Assembly: GCA_021613335.1 (NCBI GenBank)
Contig: JAJTWR010000182.1
Span: 797,501 to 861,500 of the forward strand
Source of the DNA: Whitmania pigra
Lineage: Eukaryota; Annelida; Clitellata; Hirudinida; Haemopidae
Length of the DNA: 64,000 nucleotides
Direction of reading: 5' to 3'
Numbering within the stretch: the stretch's first letter is position 1; each line of letters opens with the position of its first letter. Of the stretch, positions 48,340-59,388 are shown piece after piece. Below the pieces are notes generated by a model that was not told where the DNA came from, did no database searches, and saw only the letters and a program-made list of their open reading frames with translations. The position numbers and the translations under genes are program-made.

Positions 48340-50310
48340 ATGGAAGTTAAAAATTCATGGAGCAATGTTTTGGCAGCAAGCAGTGTAGCTCTCAAAACGC
48401 ATTCGGACCAGGAAAAAGAATTTGAATCAATGAAGGCCCTTGTTGATATTATGAGGGGTCCACGCAGGGAATTCATTAACACAAAAGTAGCAGAACATGT
48501 TGTGAGGTTTATAATACCACCTCTGGAAGATGGAAAAAACATTTCCGATGAAGATTACAAGCAAAGGTTGGAACGACTGAAAACCTTGGTGAGAGTTATT
48601 CTTGGTATTCCCAAGGATGAAGTGTGTATTGGTTCCACATTTACAATCGAGATGAGCGAATCATACAGGGCAGTAGTTCGTTATTTTGTTCAAATTATCG
48701 ATCATCTTCGACCGAAACATAAAGACCATGGGTTTGATCATGACCTGGAATTGTACCAGTTCATTACCCCTACAAAACCGAATGAAATCTATTTGGAAAT
48801 ATATAGATACCCGGCTCTGCTCAGTTTGATCGGGCCTTCAAAATGCCCACTAGAATTCTATACGACAAATCTTATACAAGCAATAAGGATAATTTCCATC
48901 TTGTATAAAGTCAATCAACAGTGGGGAAGTTTGTTTGGCATTCTCACGAGCCGACAAATAGTTCCAGATTCTGCCTTCCATATAACAGGCATCAACATCC
49001 AGGATATAGAAAAGATTCCATGGACCAGGACGTTATTCCAATGTTACCCTTTTCTGTTTAAAACTGAATTGCGACAAGAATGGTGGAATTCTAAAGTTTT
49101 GAAACCACATCGTTTAAGGCGACAGCTAACTGACAAAATCACTTTCACAGTTTCAAGAGGTGACACTTTGGAAATTGTCGGAAAAATTCTTTCAACTGAA
49201 AACACAAATTCAAATTGGTTTTTTAAGTTTGCCAATGAAACAGGAACAGGGACTGGTCACACGAATGATTTTTATACAAAATTTTCCAAGGATATTCAAA
49301 GATATGACATGAATCTTTGGATTGGTGAATTTCACTTGTCATCGGATGGTATCAATTACGTTAATTCTTCCTGTGGGCTTTTTCCATCGCCATGCAAGAG
49401 CCTGGATACAAAGTCGAAAAATATTTTAAAAACAACCGGAATTTTAATGGCAAAAGCTCTGTTGGATGGGAGGTTAATGAATATGAATTTTAGCCCTCTT
49501 TTGTATAAATATCTGATAGGAGGAGCTGTGGACTTTAACTTGAGCGATCTCAAATATGTTATGCCATCGTTGACTAGTCATGTCGATAGGCTGGTGGAAA
49601 TTATGAAAGAGGTTTTAAGGATTAAGAACGATACCACTCTAACCTCTGAAGAACAACAACATGCGTTATCTGACTTAAAGTATGACGGATGTTCATTTGA
49701 AGATATTTGTATAAATTTTACTCTTCCTGGATTCCCTGATATCGAAATGTTCAAAGGAGGAGCTAGTACATACCTTTCTGCAAGCAACATTTTAGGATAT
49801 CTTGAGTCGCTGATTTGGTGGTTCCTCTACAAAGGTCCACAGGAAAAATTAGAATGCCTGCGAGAAGGATTCACATCGGTGTTGCCGAAGGATAACTTAA
49901 CCAGCATCTTTCCCGAGGATCTGGAAAGTATGCTGTGTGGCGAGGAAGTTGATAAATGGACATTAGGAGATCTCAAGCAATTTGTTGCCTTTGGCAAAAA
50001 TCTGAGACTAGAATGTCCTGTCAGTCATTATTTGTTTGAAGTTTTATCGTGTTTTTCCGCAAAGGAACAAAAACTATTCCTAAAATTCGTCACCGGCTCG
50101 CCGAACTTACCCGTTGGAGGATTGATCTCTTTAAAACCGAGGTTAACAATTGACACCTTTAAAACTGCGGACAATCCCAACAGGTATTTGCCAAAAGCAA
50201 TGACTTGTACAAATACCCTGATTGTTCCCGTGTACACAAGTAAAGGGGCACTGAAATGGAAACTGCTGCAAGCACTACGTGTAGCTTCCGACTATTTTGG
50301 AATGGTTTGA
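48340..50310 (+). CDS. TRIP12-like HECT E3 ubiquitin ligase, intronless, 656 residues
   Basis: Transfers ubiquitin to substrate through a thioester on the HECT cysteine. The whole protein aligns by eye with the C-terminal part of TRIP12/Ufd4: ILYKVNQQWGSLFG, IVPDSAFHITG and TLFQCYPFLF (pre-HECT), then GTGTGHTNDFYTKFSKDIQR, DMNLWIGE, GLFPSP, LMAKALLDGRLMN, INFTLPGFPDIE, FREGF-like REGFTSVLP, LFLKFVTGSPNLPVGG and LPKAMTCTNTLIVPVY. The catalytic Cys is residue 623, 33 residues from the C-terminus, as in TRIP12. The armadillo and WWE regions of TRIP12 are absent. The frame is intact and codes without introns while neighbours are spliced, which suggests a retrocopy or a mobile cargo gene; AATAAA follows at about 50371. 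It lies between putative transposon ends. Function of an isolated HECT module is unknown. Confidence 0.92.
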   Translation: MEVKNSWSNVLAASSVALKTHSDQEKEFESMKALVDIMRGPRREFINTKVAEHVVRFIIPPLEDGKNISDEDYKQRLERLKTLVRVILGIPKDEVCIGSTFTIEMSESYRAVVRYFVQIIDHLRPKHKDHGFDHDLELYQFITPTKPNEIYLEIYRYPALLSLIGPSKCPLEFYTTNLIQAIRIISILYKVNQQWGSLFGILTSRQIVPDSAFHITGINIQDIEKIPWTRTLFQCYPFLFKTELRQEWWNSKVLKPHRLRRQLTDKITFTVSRGDTLEIVGKILSTENTNSNWFFKFANETGTGTGHTNDFYTKFSKDIQRYDMNLWIGEFHLSSDGINYVNSSCGLFPSPCKSLDTKSKNILKTTGILMAKALLDGRLMNMNFSPLLYKYLIGGAVDFNLSDLKYVMPSLTSHVDRLVEIMKEVLRIKNDTTLTSEEQQHALSDLKYDGCSFEDICINFTLPGFPDIEMFKGGASTYLSASNILGYLESLIWWFLYKGPQEKLECLREGFTSVLPKDNLTSIFPEDLESMLCGEEVDKWTLGDLKQFVAFGKNLRLECPVSHYLFEVLSCFSAKEQKLFLKFVTGSPNLPVGGLISLKPRLTIDTFKTADNPNRYLPKAMTCTNTLIVPVYTSKGALKWKLLQALRVASDYFGMV

Positions 50311-51599
50311 AAAAAGTTTCTGCCGATTTTATTTATTTAATTGCTCGAATTTTAAAATTTATTTTATTTTAAATAAAGTATAATTTCTGTTTAAATTTGT
50401 TTTGATTTTGTGGATATCTCAAGCAGGGATTATTAAAATTATAAATTATTAAAATTGCGTTATAACCATTGACGTCGGAAGCTTATTATATAAATATATT
50501 TAGACTCCTTATGTAATGATTTTGCTGTTTCAGTTTGGTTATTTTTAATACTAACTATTATTTGAAGATATTTATAATCAACGGTAACTTCAGTTAAAAC
50601 TAAAAATATAATAACTTTCTTTTGGCAGTTGGCGGCCTCCGGCCCACTCCAAGCCTAGGAGGGAGGGCCATGCCTCACCCCATCATTTTTAAAGTCTAAG
50701 AAAAAAAGGCTAAAATCCACCGATAAACTGTCCTACATGCTTACACAGACACAAATGCGTAACTACCACATATTTCAAGTTTGAAAGTCATAAGCAAGGA
50801 TATTCCTTACAATACTATTTTTGCATATTTTACAAGTTCTACACGTTAATTTTAATTGAAATTTGATAGGATGTTTGTATGGACTAAAATGATGTCATGT
50901 ATAAAATTGAGTAATATTGAACTTATATTTATTTTCTCTCGATTAATATAGTAAAAATCGTTATCATTAAATATGTCAACCAAAAGATGAAGAAGTGAAA
51001 ATATCTTAAATTTCAGTAAACCGGAATAGAAGCAAAAGAACGATGTCACCATCTGAACCATCTGTTCCTTTTCATTTCGGTTATCCGAGCATCCACAACA
51101 GCCAGCAATGAAAGAATTTATATTTAATTATATTTGGCATCTTTTTCGGGCACGTGGTATCTATTTCTGCTACAGAAAAGCATTCTCGATAATCACCTGA
51201 CAAACAGCGAGAATCAAGACAACTTGGAAGCCCAAATATCCATTTGTATCCTTAAATACCTCAATCCTTAAACACTTAAACTTCTATTATTCAGTTCCGT
51301 TAACTGAATACCTGCTCTAATAAACTTATTAGTTAACTTAATTATTTGCGGACTCCCAGGTTATTTCAATATGTAAGTAATATATTTTTCAGTAATCCCC
51401 CTTAAGGTATATTTCCCAGTATTTGACCCGCGTGCCAAAGTGTTTTAGATCCGCTACTGGCCAAAGCGTGATTATATGCATACAATCAAAGAAAGAACAA
51501 ATCCAAACTTTAAATATTTAAAAACACTAAATTAAAATTATTTTTTCACTATTTAAATAAAAAAATTTACAAAATCAGAGAAGCTTCACGAGCCTAATA

Positions 51600-51661
51600 G
51601 AAACTTATGGCGAGTCTGATTCTGGCCCGTGGGCAGCGGGTTGGACAACTCTGCCTTAGCT
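51600..51661. repeat. hAT-type terminal fragment
   Basis: GGCCCGTGGGCAGCGGGTTG followed by GACAACTCTG; on the minus strand this reads CAGAGTTGTCCAACCCGCTG, very like the CAGGGGTGTCCAACCCGCGG termini of a widespread hAT group. No partner terminus was found. Confidence 0.5.
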
Positions 51662-51868
51662 GAATGCCCATGTAACATAGATTAAATGAAGGAAAGATAA
51701 ATAACGCATACCCAAACTTATCAAGACTTTTTTAATTTTGAAAAAAGAAATTTGCTTAAGAATTTTATTTAATCAACTTGGATAATTCAAAAATTGCACA
51801 TCAACATAAAGATCCTCTAAAAGTAGTCTGTTTGCAAGTGCATAAATACACTTATTTAAAAGATATGT

Positions 51869-52516
51869 CTATACCGAAGTACCAATCTCTTCTTCATCGT
51901 TGCTGTCAAAGTCGATTTTGGAGGCAACAGCGCCATCACCATCGCCGACGTCATCATTACCTTCTACGTCGCCATTATCGTAGTCATCATCATTATTATC
52001 GTCGGCGTCATCATTTCCGTCGTCATCTTTATTATCTGCATTACACCTACAAAGGGGACAACCTGAATGAGTTTCGAACCATTGTTCCAAGCAATTTTTG
52101 TGGAAAAAATGAGAACAAGAAAGTTGAAGTGTTCTCGTTTTTAGTTCGTATTCCTCTTGGCAGATAACACACTTTAGACCCTCGTCTACAGTGGATTGGT
52201 CGATCTCGAACTCAGGTAAATCGTCTACTTTTGTCACTGACTTTGGTTTGGCGTTGATATATTCATTAGTAGCTTGCTGGAATAAACCGTCAACAACTCT
52301 TTCGAACTCGGTCTGGCTCGTTACATAGTTTTCCGGTTCGCTCACCATCTGATTCCCATTAGTACTGTCGTCGTCATCGACATCGTCATCGTCGGAGTGA
52401 TGTTCTTGAAGCAGAGTTAACTCTATAAATCCACACTGACAGAGACTGCATATTTCAGCTTCAGCAGTAGCCGAAAAGATCCCCGCACAGCCGTGGCAAC
52501 TATAAATGTACTCCAT
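51869..52516 (-). CDS. RING-H2 E3 ubiquitin ligase, intronless, 215 residues (RNF126/115-like layout)
   Basis: The N-terminus MEYIYSCHGCAGIF...CSLCQCGFIEL has paired CxxC motifs like the small zinc ribbon at the start of RNF126/RNF115. The RING-H2 finger (about residues 116-156) shows CVICQEEYEL, LSCSHFFHKNCLEQWF and CPLC with every zinc ligand in C3H2C3 order. The C-terminal 55 residues are nearly all Asp/Asn/Gly/Glu, and another Asp run follows the zinc ribbon. No transmembrane segment. It is closely related in layout to the gene 0.8 kb downstream at 53346, so the pair arose by duplication. Substrate is unknown. Confidence 0.9.
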   Translation of the reverse strand: MEYIYSCHGCAGIFSATAEAEICSLCQCGFIELTLLQEHHSDDDDVDDDDSTNGNQMVSEPENYVTSQTEFERVVDGLFQQATNEYINAKPKSVTKVDDLPEFEIDQSTVDEGLKCVICQEEYELKTRTLQLSCSHFFHKNCLEQWFETHSGCPLCRCNADNKDDDGNDDADDNNDDDYDNGDVEGNDDVGDGDGAVASKIDFDSNDEEEIGTSV

Positions 52517-53345
52517 TGCTAGGTATTATTTGCTATGTATTATTTGCTAGGTATTATATGATTTGTATAAATTTCAATACGAACACAACTCCGTGGAAGA
52601 TTTATTACCGAAAAAGACTCTGAAACGATTAACAAATTTTAAAATAAATGTGATTAATTTTATAATTAATTCTAAAAATTAAAAATTACAAAATTTTATA
52701 ATTAATAGTGATAACTCCTCAGCATTGTTTAAATTAGGCATTATACTTTGTTTTAACTTATTTTAAAATATTTCTAACAAGACTGAGTCTCGGACGTCAT
52801 CCGTTGCGAGGTACGTTATAAAATCTCCCAATCGACCATTCAATAAGTACTCTATTCTATAACTTTAAATAGTAAACTAAAAAAAATTGTCTTGTCCGTT
52901 GCAAGATTTTCAGCAACACATCGTAACATGCGGACAAAAATGGACCTTGTTTAACATGTTTTGGGTGCGCTAAAGATAACTTGGCAATGCGCCAGTCCAT
53001 TTAGTAGCATATAATTTCGCTACAACTCTCGTTTACAAAGTAAGTATAAAATTTAACAATCAATTATTAGCTAAGATTTTTAGACTTTTTACGGAATACA
53101 CGTACTAATATAATTCAAACAATCGCAGAAAACCAGCAGCTTTTATTGAAAAGCTCGAGACAATTTAAATCCCACATGCAAAATTATGTTTGGCGAAAGG
53201 AAACTCTCAAAAGAAGAAAAACTGAATCCCGAGGTAGTTGTAGTTACAAATGTCTTAATAGATATTATTACGGGAACTTACTTCTTCCTTCAACTAAACA
53301 TTTTTTTCTTCAACTACATCATCTTAATAAGTTCACTCTCATTTG

Positions 53346-53852
53346 TCAAACATTTCCAACTTCTTCGAATCCGCCACGATCTCCTTCCTGTGCCGACTTT
53401 TCAATGGCATTCCTGCAGAGTGGGCAGGTTCTGTGCCCCTGAAACCACCTCTCCAGGCAACTCACATGAAAGAGATGGGAACAAGAAAGTTGAAATGCTT
53501 TGTTCTTCAATTCGAAATCTTCGAGGCAAATCATGCACTCATTAAACACACCTAAGAGGATTTGATCGATTTCGACTACGAGAAGTTTGTCAATTTTCAC
53601 CATTGGTGATGCAATTCTTTCTCCTTGAACATGGTTTCCAGCCTCGTCATTCTGCATGTAGCTTCCGTTAAAACTGTCCATCATGCCTTGATTCAAGACA
53701 TCCATGAAGGTGCTGTCATTGGCGTTAGTACTCAGGCTTTCATTGTTGATCGTAGTGTTTAAGGTTTCATTGTCACACATTACACATTCCAGAATCTCAA
53801 TTCTGGATGCAAACGAAATCCCACAAGACCCGCAGGTGTACACATATTCCAT
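53346..53852 (-). CDS. RING-H2 E3 ubiquitin ligase, intronless paralog, 168 residues
   Basis: Starts MEYVYTCGSCGISF, matching the start of the paralog at 52516. The ATG at 53852 is preferred; the two codons before it (TTG GCG) are open but not a start. A second CxxC (CVMC) completes the zinc ribbon. The RING-H2 finger near the C-terminus has CMICLEDFEL, LSCSHLFHVSCLERWF and CPLC, all ligands present. The linker is Asn/Ser-rich, and the C-terminus lacks the Asp-rich tail of the paralog. Both genes are on the minus strand, 0.8 kb apart, next to the HECT gene. Confidence 0.9.
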   Translation of the reverse strand: MEYVYTCGSCGISFASRIEILECVMCDNETLNTTINNESLSTNANDSTFMDVLNQGMMDSFNGSYMQNDEAGNHVQGERIASPMVKIDKLLVVEIDQILLGVFNECMICLEDFELKNKAFQLSCSHLFHVSCLERWFQGHRTCPLCRNAIEKSAQEGDRGGFEEVGNV

Positions 53853-55197
53853 CGCCAATTGATTGTAACGTTTGGTAATTATGTTTTTTTGTGATGACAG
53901 ATACCAACTTTTAGAAAGACAATAAAAACGATTAGCCTAAATTATTTTTAATAAGAAATTATTTTAAAATGTTTTCTGCCGATATCATTGATATCGCAAA
54001 ACATTATTAATTCGAGGACGAAAAAGTTTAAATTTAATTTGGAAAGGACATGCCTCTGATAAAATACGAAGCTCAAATCAGTTCACAATTTAGAGTTCAG
54101 AGGCTTCGGTGTATCTAGATATAACTGTGTCCTCTTGAGTCCAGAAAATAAGGCGCACGGAGACTTTAAGGCGTGTGCGTAGCAACGAGGTGTAAGGGGG
54201 AGGGAAAATCTACCCTATCCTGCCAGTACGCCTCTCGATATTTGTTAAAATTCGTAAAGTAGGTAATTCTAATTTCAGTGAAGTTGCTGCGGTAAGATTA
54301 TGAAAGTTATTACATCAAGTATCATAATATTAATTACGTATTCGTTTCGATAACGAAATTAAAAGTGTGGCTATTATTGTTGTGTCTTTAGTGTGAAATT
54401 GTTTGCCATTTAACCAGTATTATATTTTACTGATGCAATATTTGTTTAGACATAAAAGAATTTGCTCCTCCCTCGACCAATTTAAAAATCCTAATTTAGC
54501 CACTGCTGTAAGGAGTTTAATCAAATAAATAAATAAAACACTGCTGTAAGGTCAAATCTGTTTTAGTCCAAATCATCCTAGTTATGCAACAGACTTTGAT
54601 CAAATAAATAAATAAATACTATTGGAAGCGACTGCGCGTTAGTCGTTTCATTCAACTGATGTTTTAGTCGCCTTTTAATGAACCATTTAATGTTTATCCA
54701 TAAAATTTAGGATTGATAAATACATGAATAAAAATAATTCATATTTAATGGGTTCAATTTCTAAGTAAAGGTTATTTTACAAGTTTTCACTTTCGCCAAA
54801 ATCTTTTTGATTTTTCTAAAACACATGTGAACATTTCATCATATGAACACATACGAACAGAATCATAACTAGAAAGACAAACAAGTTGACAACTTCATAA
54901 GAGAAGTTTCAAACTCCATAATTCCATAAGTTTCCAATTCAAATTAATTTTAATTTTGAATCTATTTTTGCTTTCTGCATGATCAGCATTAAAAACCAAA
55001 GGTAATAATTTAGTATTCCATTGGTAAATGTAAAGGCAGTCTTCTACTTATTAGACTGATCATGATAAAAAAAAAATAATTGCTTAATGTAGCTAAATAT
55101 TTAAATATTTAAAAATATTTTGAAAAAAAAACAAAATTAAGTTTCAAATATTAAATGTTGGAGTGATATCATCCAATCTTCACCAAAAGGAAATTTA
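53853..55197. other. Intergenic region between RING gene and proline-rich gene
   Basis: AT-rich, with a GATATCATTGATATC near-palindrome at 53980 and a pair of direct AAATCAAATAAATAAATAAA-type blocks around 54510-54620 (each next to CACTGCTGTAAGG or GACTTTGATC). No gene was recognised. Confidence 0.5.
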
Positions 55198-56291
55198 TCA
55201 ATAGAAGTACTGCATTGGCTGAACATAACCTGCAAAGCAAATTTAGTTTTTGAAATAAATAACCATGATTTATTCAAATTGTTATAATTTTAGAGGAAAG
55301 GAATTGTTATATTTAGAGATAAACCAGCAATAGACTTTTAGATACGAATGTCATAAACTTTAAATGACTTCACAAGGACTTTCAAATTTTAAAATTAACT
55401 AAACTATGTGTAATTATGTATCAGATAGAAATAAATTTAAATAATTAAATTTTTGGCGATTGTTTTATTTTAGAAAGTAAAAATGATTGTTATTTTATGA
55501 ATTACACAAGATATAGAAAAACAAACTAAAAAGAAACTAGTAAATAATAAATAACAACGAACGAATGTATTTCACCTGGAACATAAATCAAGTTTGGCAT
55601 GGGAACATTTGGAGGATTCATAGGAGCTGGTCGAATGGGCGTGCCCATTGGTGGAGCAGTAGTAAATACCTGTTGACGTCCTGGAGGATATCCAGACTGA
55701 TCAGCTTGAAAGTATATAGGAATGTAGGATGGCATGCTGTCTTGCGGTTGGTAAAAAGGCTGCTGAGATTGACTGGTATCCTGAGTTGGATAATTTTTAT
55801 TAGCTGGAGAGATGGTGACAGTATATGTTACAGGCTGAGTTTGGTTCAAAAGTTCAGCAGGAACTGGGAAGTTGACGTATCCAGGAGGGGGAGGCTGTAT
55901 TCTGCCTGAGGACTGTTTACTTTTTTGCTTCATTCTTTCTTTCTTGGAGGGATAAACTCTTGAGGTCTTCAAAATTATTCAAAATAAAACTTTTGATAAA
56001 TTACTTTCTCAAAATATCTCCTTAATGAGGATTTTCACAAAGTGTAAATTATGCTCACCCAGATGATAAATTTAGTAACTTAACATTTCAAAAGAATAAG
56101 TTTTAAAATTGCGTGAAAACAAGTTAAAGAACTCTTAGGGAAAATTGCTTCAAACTTGTTCATTTAGTACTTACCATCACTTGGATATCGTCATCAGAAG
56201 AATCAGAATCCGAGTCAGATTCTGAGGATGACTCTCGCCTGCTACGATACCAGTTTCTTTCCTGTATGAATTGGTACATTCTAGTAGTCAT
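55198..56291 (-). CDS. Proline/glutamine-rich small protein, three exons, family not recognised
   Basis: Exons 56175-56291, 55576-55966 and 55198-55229 join in phase with GT/AG introns and give about 179 residues. The first exon reads MTTRMYQFIQERNWYRSRRE followed by a Ser/Asp/Glu run. The middle has a basic KKERMKQKSKQ segment, then a Pro/Gln/Tyr-rich region (IQPPPPGYVNFP, QPFYQPQDSMPSYIPIYF, PPMGTPIRPAPMNPP). The protein ends GYVQPMQYFY. No signal peptide, membrane segment or catalytic motif. The composition suggests a disordered protein, possibly an RNA- or adaptor-binding partner through its proline motifs, but that is a guess. Gene structure is well supported. Confidence 0.75.
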
Positions 56292-57394
56292 CTGCTCTTA
56301 GAATTAGCATCAATTCATCCCAGGGTTTTGTAAACTTTTTTTGACGATATAATCTACTAACATTCGAGGAAATCTTGAGAAATTTTATTGCTAACTCTGG
56401 ATACAAACAACTCCTAAATTTAAATAGGAATTATGAACGCCTGCTTAGAAAGCCCATCATTCAAAGAGACCAGTCACGCGTTAACAGGCAGCTCATTCTT
56501 TGTCAAAAATCAATTTGTTTCAAACCATACAGAAGCTTGTGACTGTCTGAATACGTGATTATGGTAGGTTAAATTTTGAGATAAGAATTATGACAATATT
56601 TCCACTCCATCTAGGGCCTTATATATTTTGATGGAAACCCACAAACAAGCTTCTACCTCTCCCTCACAAACTAACAAGAGAAACAAGCAAAATAATGGTT
56701 TTCTGGACGATGAGCGCCTAAATGGTTGGTTCCACCTATATGAGCCTAAAGGAAGCAGCATATTTTAAGCAAATCAAATAAGTTAATTATGTAAAAAATA
56801 ACATTAAATAAAGTTTATTTCCATGAAGTAATTCACATCTGTTTTAAGAATGTAGAATGACCTAAGGACGATTTAGGCATTAGACCACTAACATCAAATT
56901 ATATATTATACAAAAATATGTTTGTAAAACATGATTTTCTTTACAAGGTTAAACAATTAAGCATAAAACTTTCACGCGTAATGTATGTGACTTGACTGCA
57001 CTAGACTCATGATTTCAATTTTTTTTTAAATTCTCGAAACCTCATGGCCGTGGCTGATAAACATTTTATGCGAAAATTACAAAAATGCAATATTTAGAAT
57101 ATTCTAATTAAAAAAAACATCACTCGCCTCTTCGATTATCTTCTTACATTAAACCCAAACTCAAAGAATGTTATTAAATAATAATTAACTAATATAAATA
57201 ATAAAAAAACAATTTGGCAAAGAAAATTCATTAACAGCAATATTAGCTTTCTACAATCCACACAAACGTGTTGCTGTGATAACATGCATAATTATTAAAC
57301 ACAGTTTGGCATCAAAATATATAGACTGGATTGAGGAAGAAATTAACAGCGAAATCGAATACCATTCTGCCTACCAGTGTTTGCAGTAGCGGTA

Positions 57395-57520
57395 TTGCAT
57401 ACAATCCCTCGGATAGGGGCGCTATATAAATGGTGGATCTATTAAGAAGTGCCTTCACATCCTATCCGGATACATAAAGCACAAAAAAAATCGGCTAAAT
57501 AAAAATACAAATACTTGGTG
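57395..57520 (+). repeat. SINE-like dispersed repeat, copy C
   Basis: Starts after a damaged head at GGATAGGGGCGCTATATAAATG, then GTGGATCTATTAAGAAGTGC, CTTCACATCCTATCCGGATA and a CGGCTAAATAAAAATACAAA tail; block for block the same as copy B at 6885. Confidence 0.7.
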
Positions 57521-58649
57521 TTCTACATTTTTTATCAATTTTCCATAAAAATGAAAAGACCCAATTTTAATTCTTTAAGTTCTTCATACATGATTCTTCT
57601 AGAGTCAGCGCTATTTTGCATACTTTATAAATTCTGATTGGAACGGTGTTGCAATTTGAAGAGTGTCCTCCTGGATATATACAGTATATGTAATGTTTAT
57701 TCAAGTACAAAGCCGGGTCGATATCGTTGTTGTCATCGAATGCGTATAAAATTATTATTTGAGGCGAACATTTTCCCCTGAAATTTTCTTCTTTGAAGAG
57801 TTGTCTCAGACAAGTATTTTAAAAGATCAATGTCATTGTTAAACTGCATGTACAACAAATGAATAAACATCAAGTGGGAAAAAGTTTGAAAGAATATTTC
57901 GCTATCAGGTAGCATTTAAAAACCTTATATGAATATTTATGAGACACAGTAGCCATACATGAGATACTTGGTATTTGTACTTGTATAAGGTAGTACTCGA
58001 GTACGAATTTCAGGTACTTGTATACTTGGGCCTCGACCATTTTATCGAAAAACATGTTTATTGACGCTTATTCGCATAGATGGACTTGTGAAAGTTGCTT
58101 TCTATTCATGTTGTTTGACATTACACACGATTTTGCAACCAATTAAATTCCACAGTTTAATGTACGAGAATTTTTCTTATAATGCACCTTCTGCTTGTAT
58201 TGTTTAGTGCTATTTATTATTTGGTAATAATAAAATATACTCCTTATAACATTGCATTTCACACAGAACAACGTCGTCGTATCTTTATTTGTCTCATACG
58301 ACAATAGCACTAAACAATAAAGAATCACTATATGCAGTTTTGACAATTTAAAAAAATAAATTAAGGATGTATTCTTTATTTCAAATCGACCGGGTCACTT
58401 TTTCAGCCGGGGCCGGGGTGCAAATTACATGTTTGGATATGAAACTTTATAACATATTAATAGTGTAACTTTCAGCTTTTGTTCAATTTCTTAAAACTTA
58501 TTTACAGCGCTAGCATGCAAATTCAGTGATGATTGCAGTTATTTGACTGTAAATTCCATCATTTCATGACTCATTTATTATCATTTGATTTTGAAAAATA
58601 ACAAAACGAATCTCCGAAAGCATTTTCTGGCTACGGACAATAACCAAAG

Positions 58650-58775
58650 TATTTGTAGGGCTTTTTGAGTGTCTTGCCTATCCAGGTAGGACGTGAAGGC
58701 ACTTCTTAAACGAACTGCCATTTATGTAACTTCCCCTGGCAGCGCCGGCTAGGTTGCGAACACGACACATGAGAG
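58650..58775 (-). repeat. SINE-like dispersed repeat, copy D
   Basis: On the minus strand it reads GTGTCGTGTTCGCAACCTAG, CCGGCGCTGCC, TTTAAGAAGTGCCTTCACGT and CCTACCTGGATAGGCAAGAC, linking the head seen in copy A with the body seen in copies B and C, so it is the most complete copy here. Confidence 0.7.
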
Positions 58776-59067
58776 ACTCAAATCCATTATAACGACCAGC
58801 ACACCATTGAAATGGTATTTATAATACATGAACGAATATCTCTCCACTGTCTCCAAAACTCAAGGATCTAGCCCTGGTAGGTGAGACTATCTGAGCTAAT
58901 GAAAAGTTAAACACGATAGAACTGGTTAAGAAAAGCATTTGAAGAGGGCTGTTTGTGCACTTGATTGGATTCTTTGCCAAACATTATGAAGATCACGAAG
59001 TCACCTTCACAAGGAATCCAATAAGTGAAGTTTCACTTCGAAATGCGTTAAGGTGTTACTCAAGATG

Positions 59068-59165
59068 TGTCATGGGTGTCAAACTCAATCGTTCAGTGGG
59101 CCAAAACTCGAATCAAATAAGGTTGCGGGCCGAACAGGATAAACAATTAATAAGCGGAAAATCAA
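59068..59165 (+). repeat. hAT-like terminal fragment
   Basis: CATGGGTGTCAAACTCAATC followed by CAGTGGGCC and GTTGCGGGCCGAACAGGATA, the form of a widespread hAT terminus (GGGTGTCAAACTCA...GGGCCG). No opposite end was found. Confidence 0.5.
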
Positions 59166-59388
59166 ACAATTTTTAAGCTTAAAGCTTTAAATTAAAATAG
59201 AAAAAAGGTTCAATAATAAAAAATCCTCGACATGGTATAATCTGCACAGAATCAGTAACTTGAGATTATGATATCTAAACAATATTCACTATAAAAGATG
59301 CAGCCCGAACATGAAAACACCTTTTAAAAAATCAAACTACTTTGTGTGATGGATTTATTGATCTTTAAGACGTAAATGCTAAAAGTGT

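Larger units (their letters stand above)
47696..51459. mobile_element. Putative hAT-like element enclosing a HECT gene
   Basis: Left terminus CAGTAGCGGATTTAG, right terminus CTAGATCCGCTACTG-like (exact: TTTAGATCCGCTACTG), inverted with one mismatch in 15. The flanks are GCCTAAGC at the left (47688-47695) and GCCAAAGC at the right (51460-51467), 7 of 8 identical, the duplication length of hAT elements. The right subterminal sequence recurs at 21720. The interior has a tRNA-like SINE, an (AT)n run and the intronless HECT ORF; no transposase was seen. The alternative is two unrelated terminal fragments in opposite orientation with a chance flank match. Confidence 0.55.
56292..59388. other. Intergenic region with dispersed repeats
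   Basis: Between the proline-rich gene and the 3' end of the SLCO gene. It holds two SINE-like copies (listed) and a hAT-like terminal stretch near 59068-59160. The small open frames at 57733-58346 and 58955 have no recognisable domain. Confidence 0.5.
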
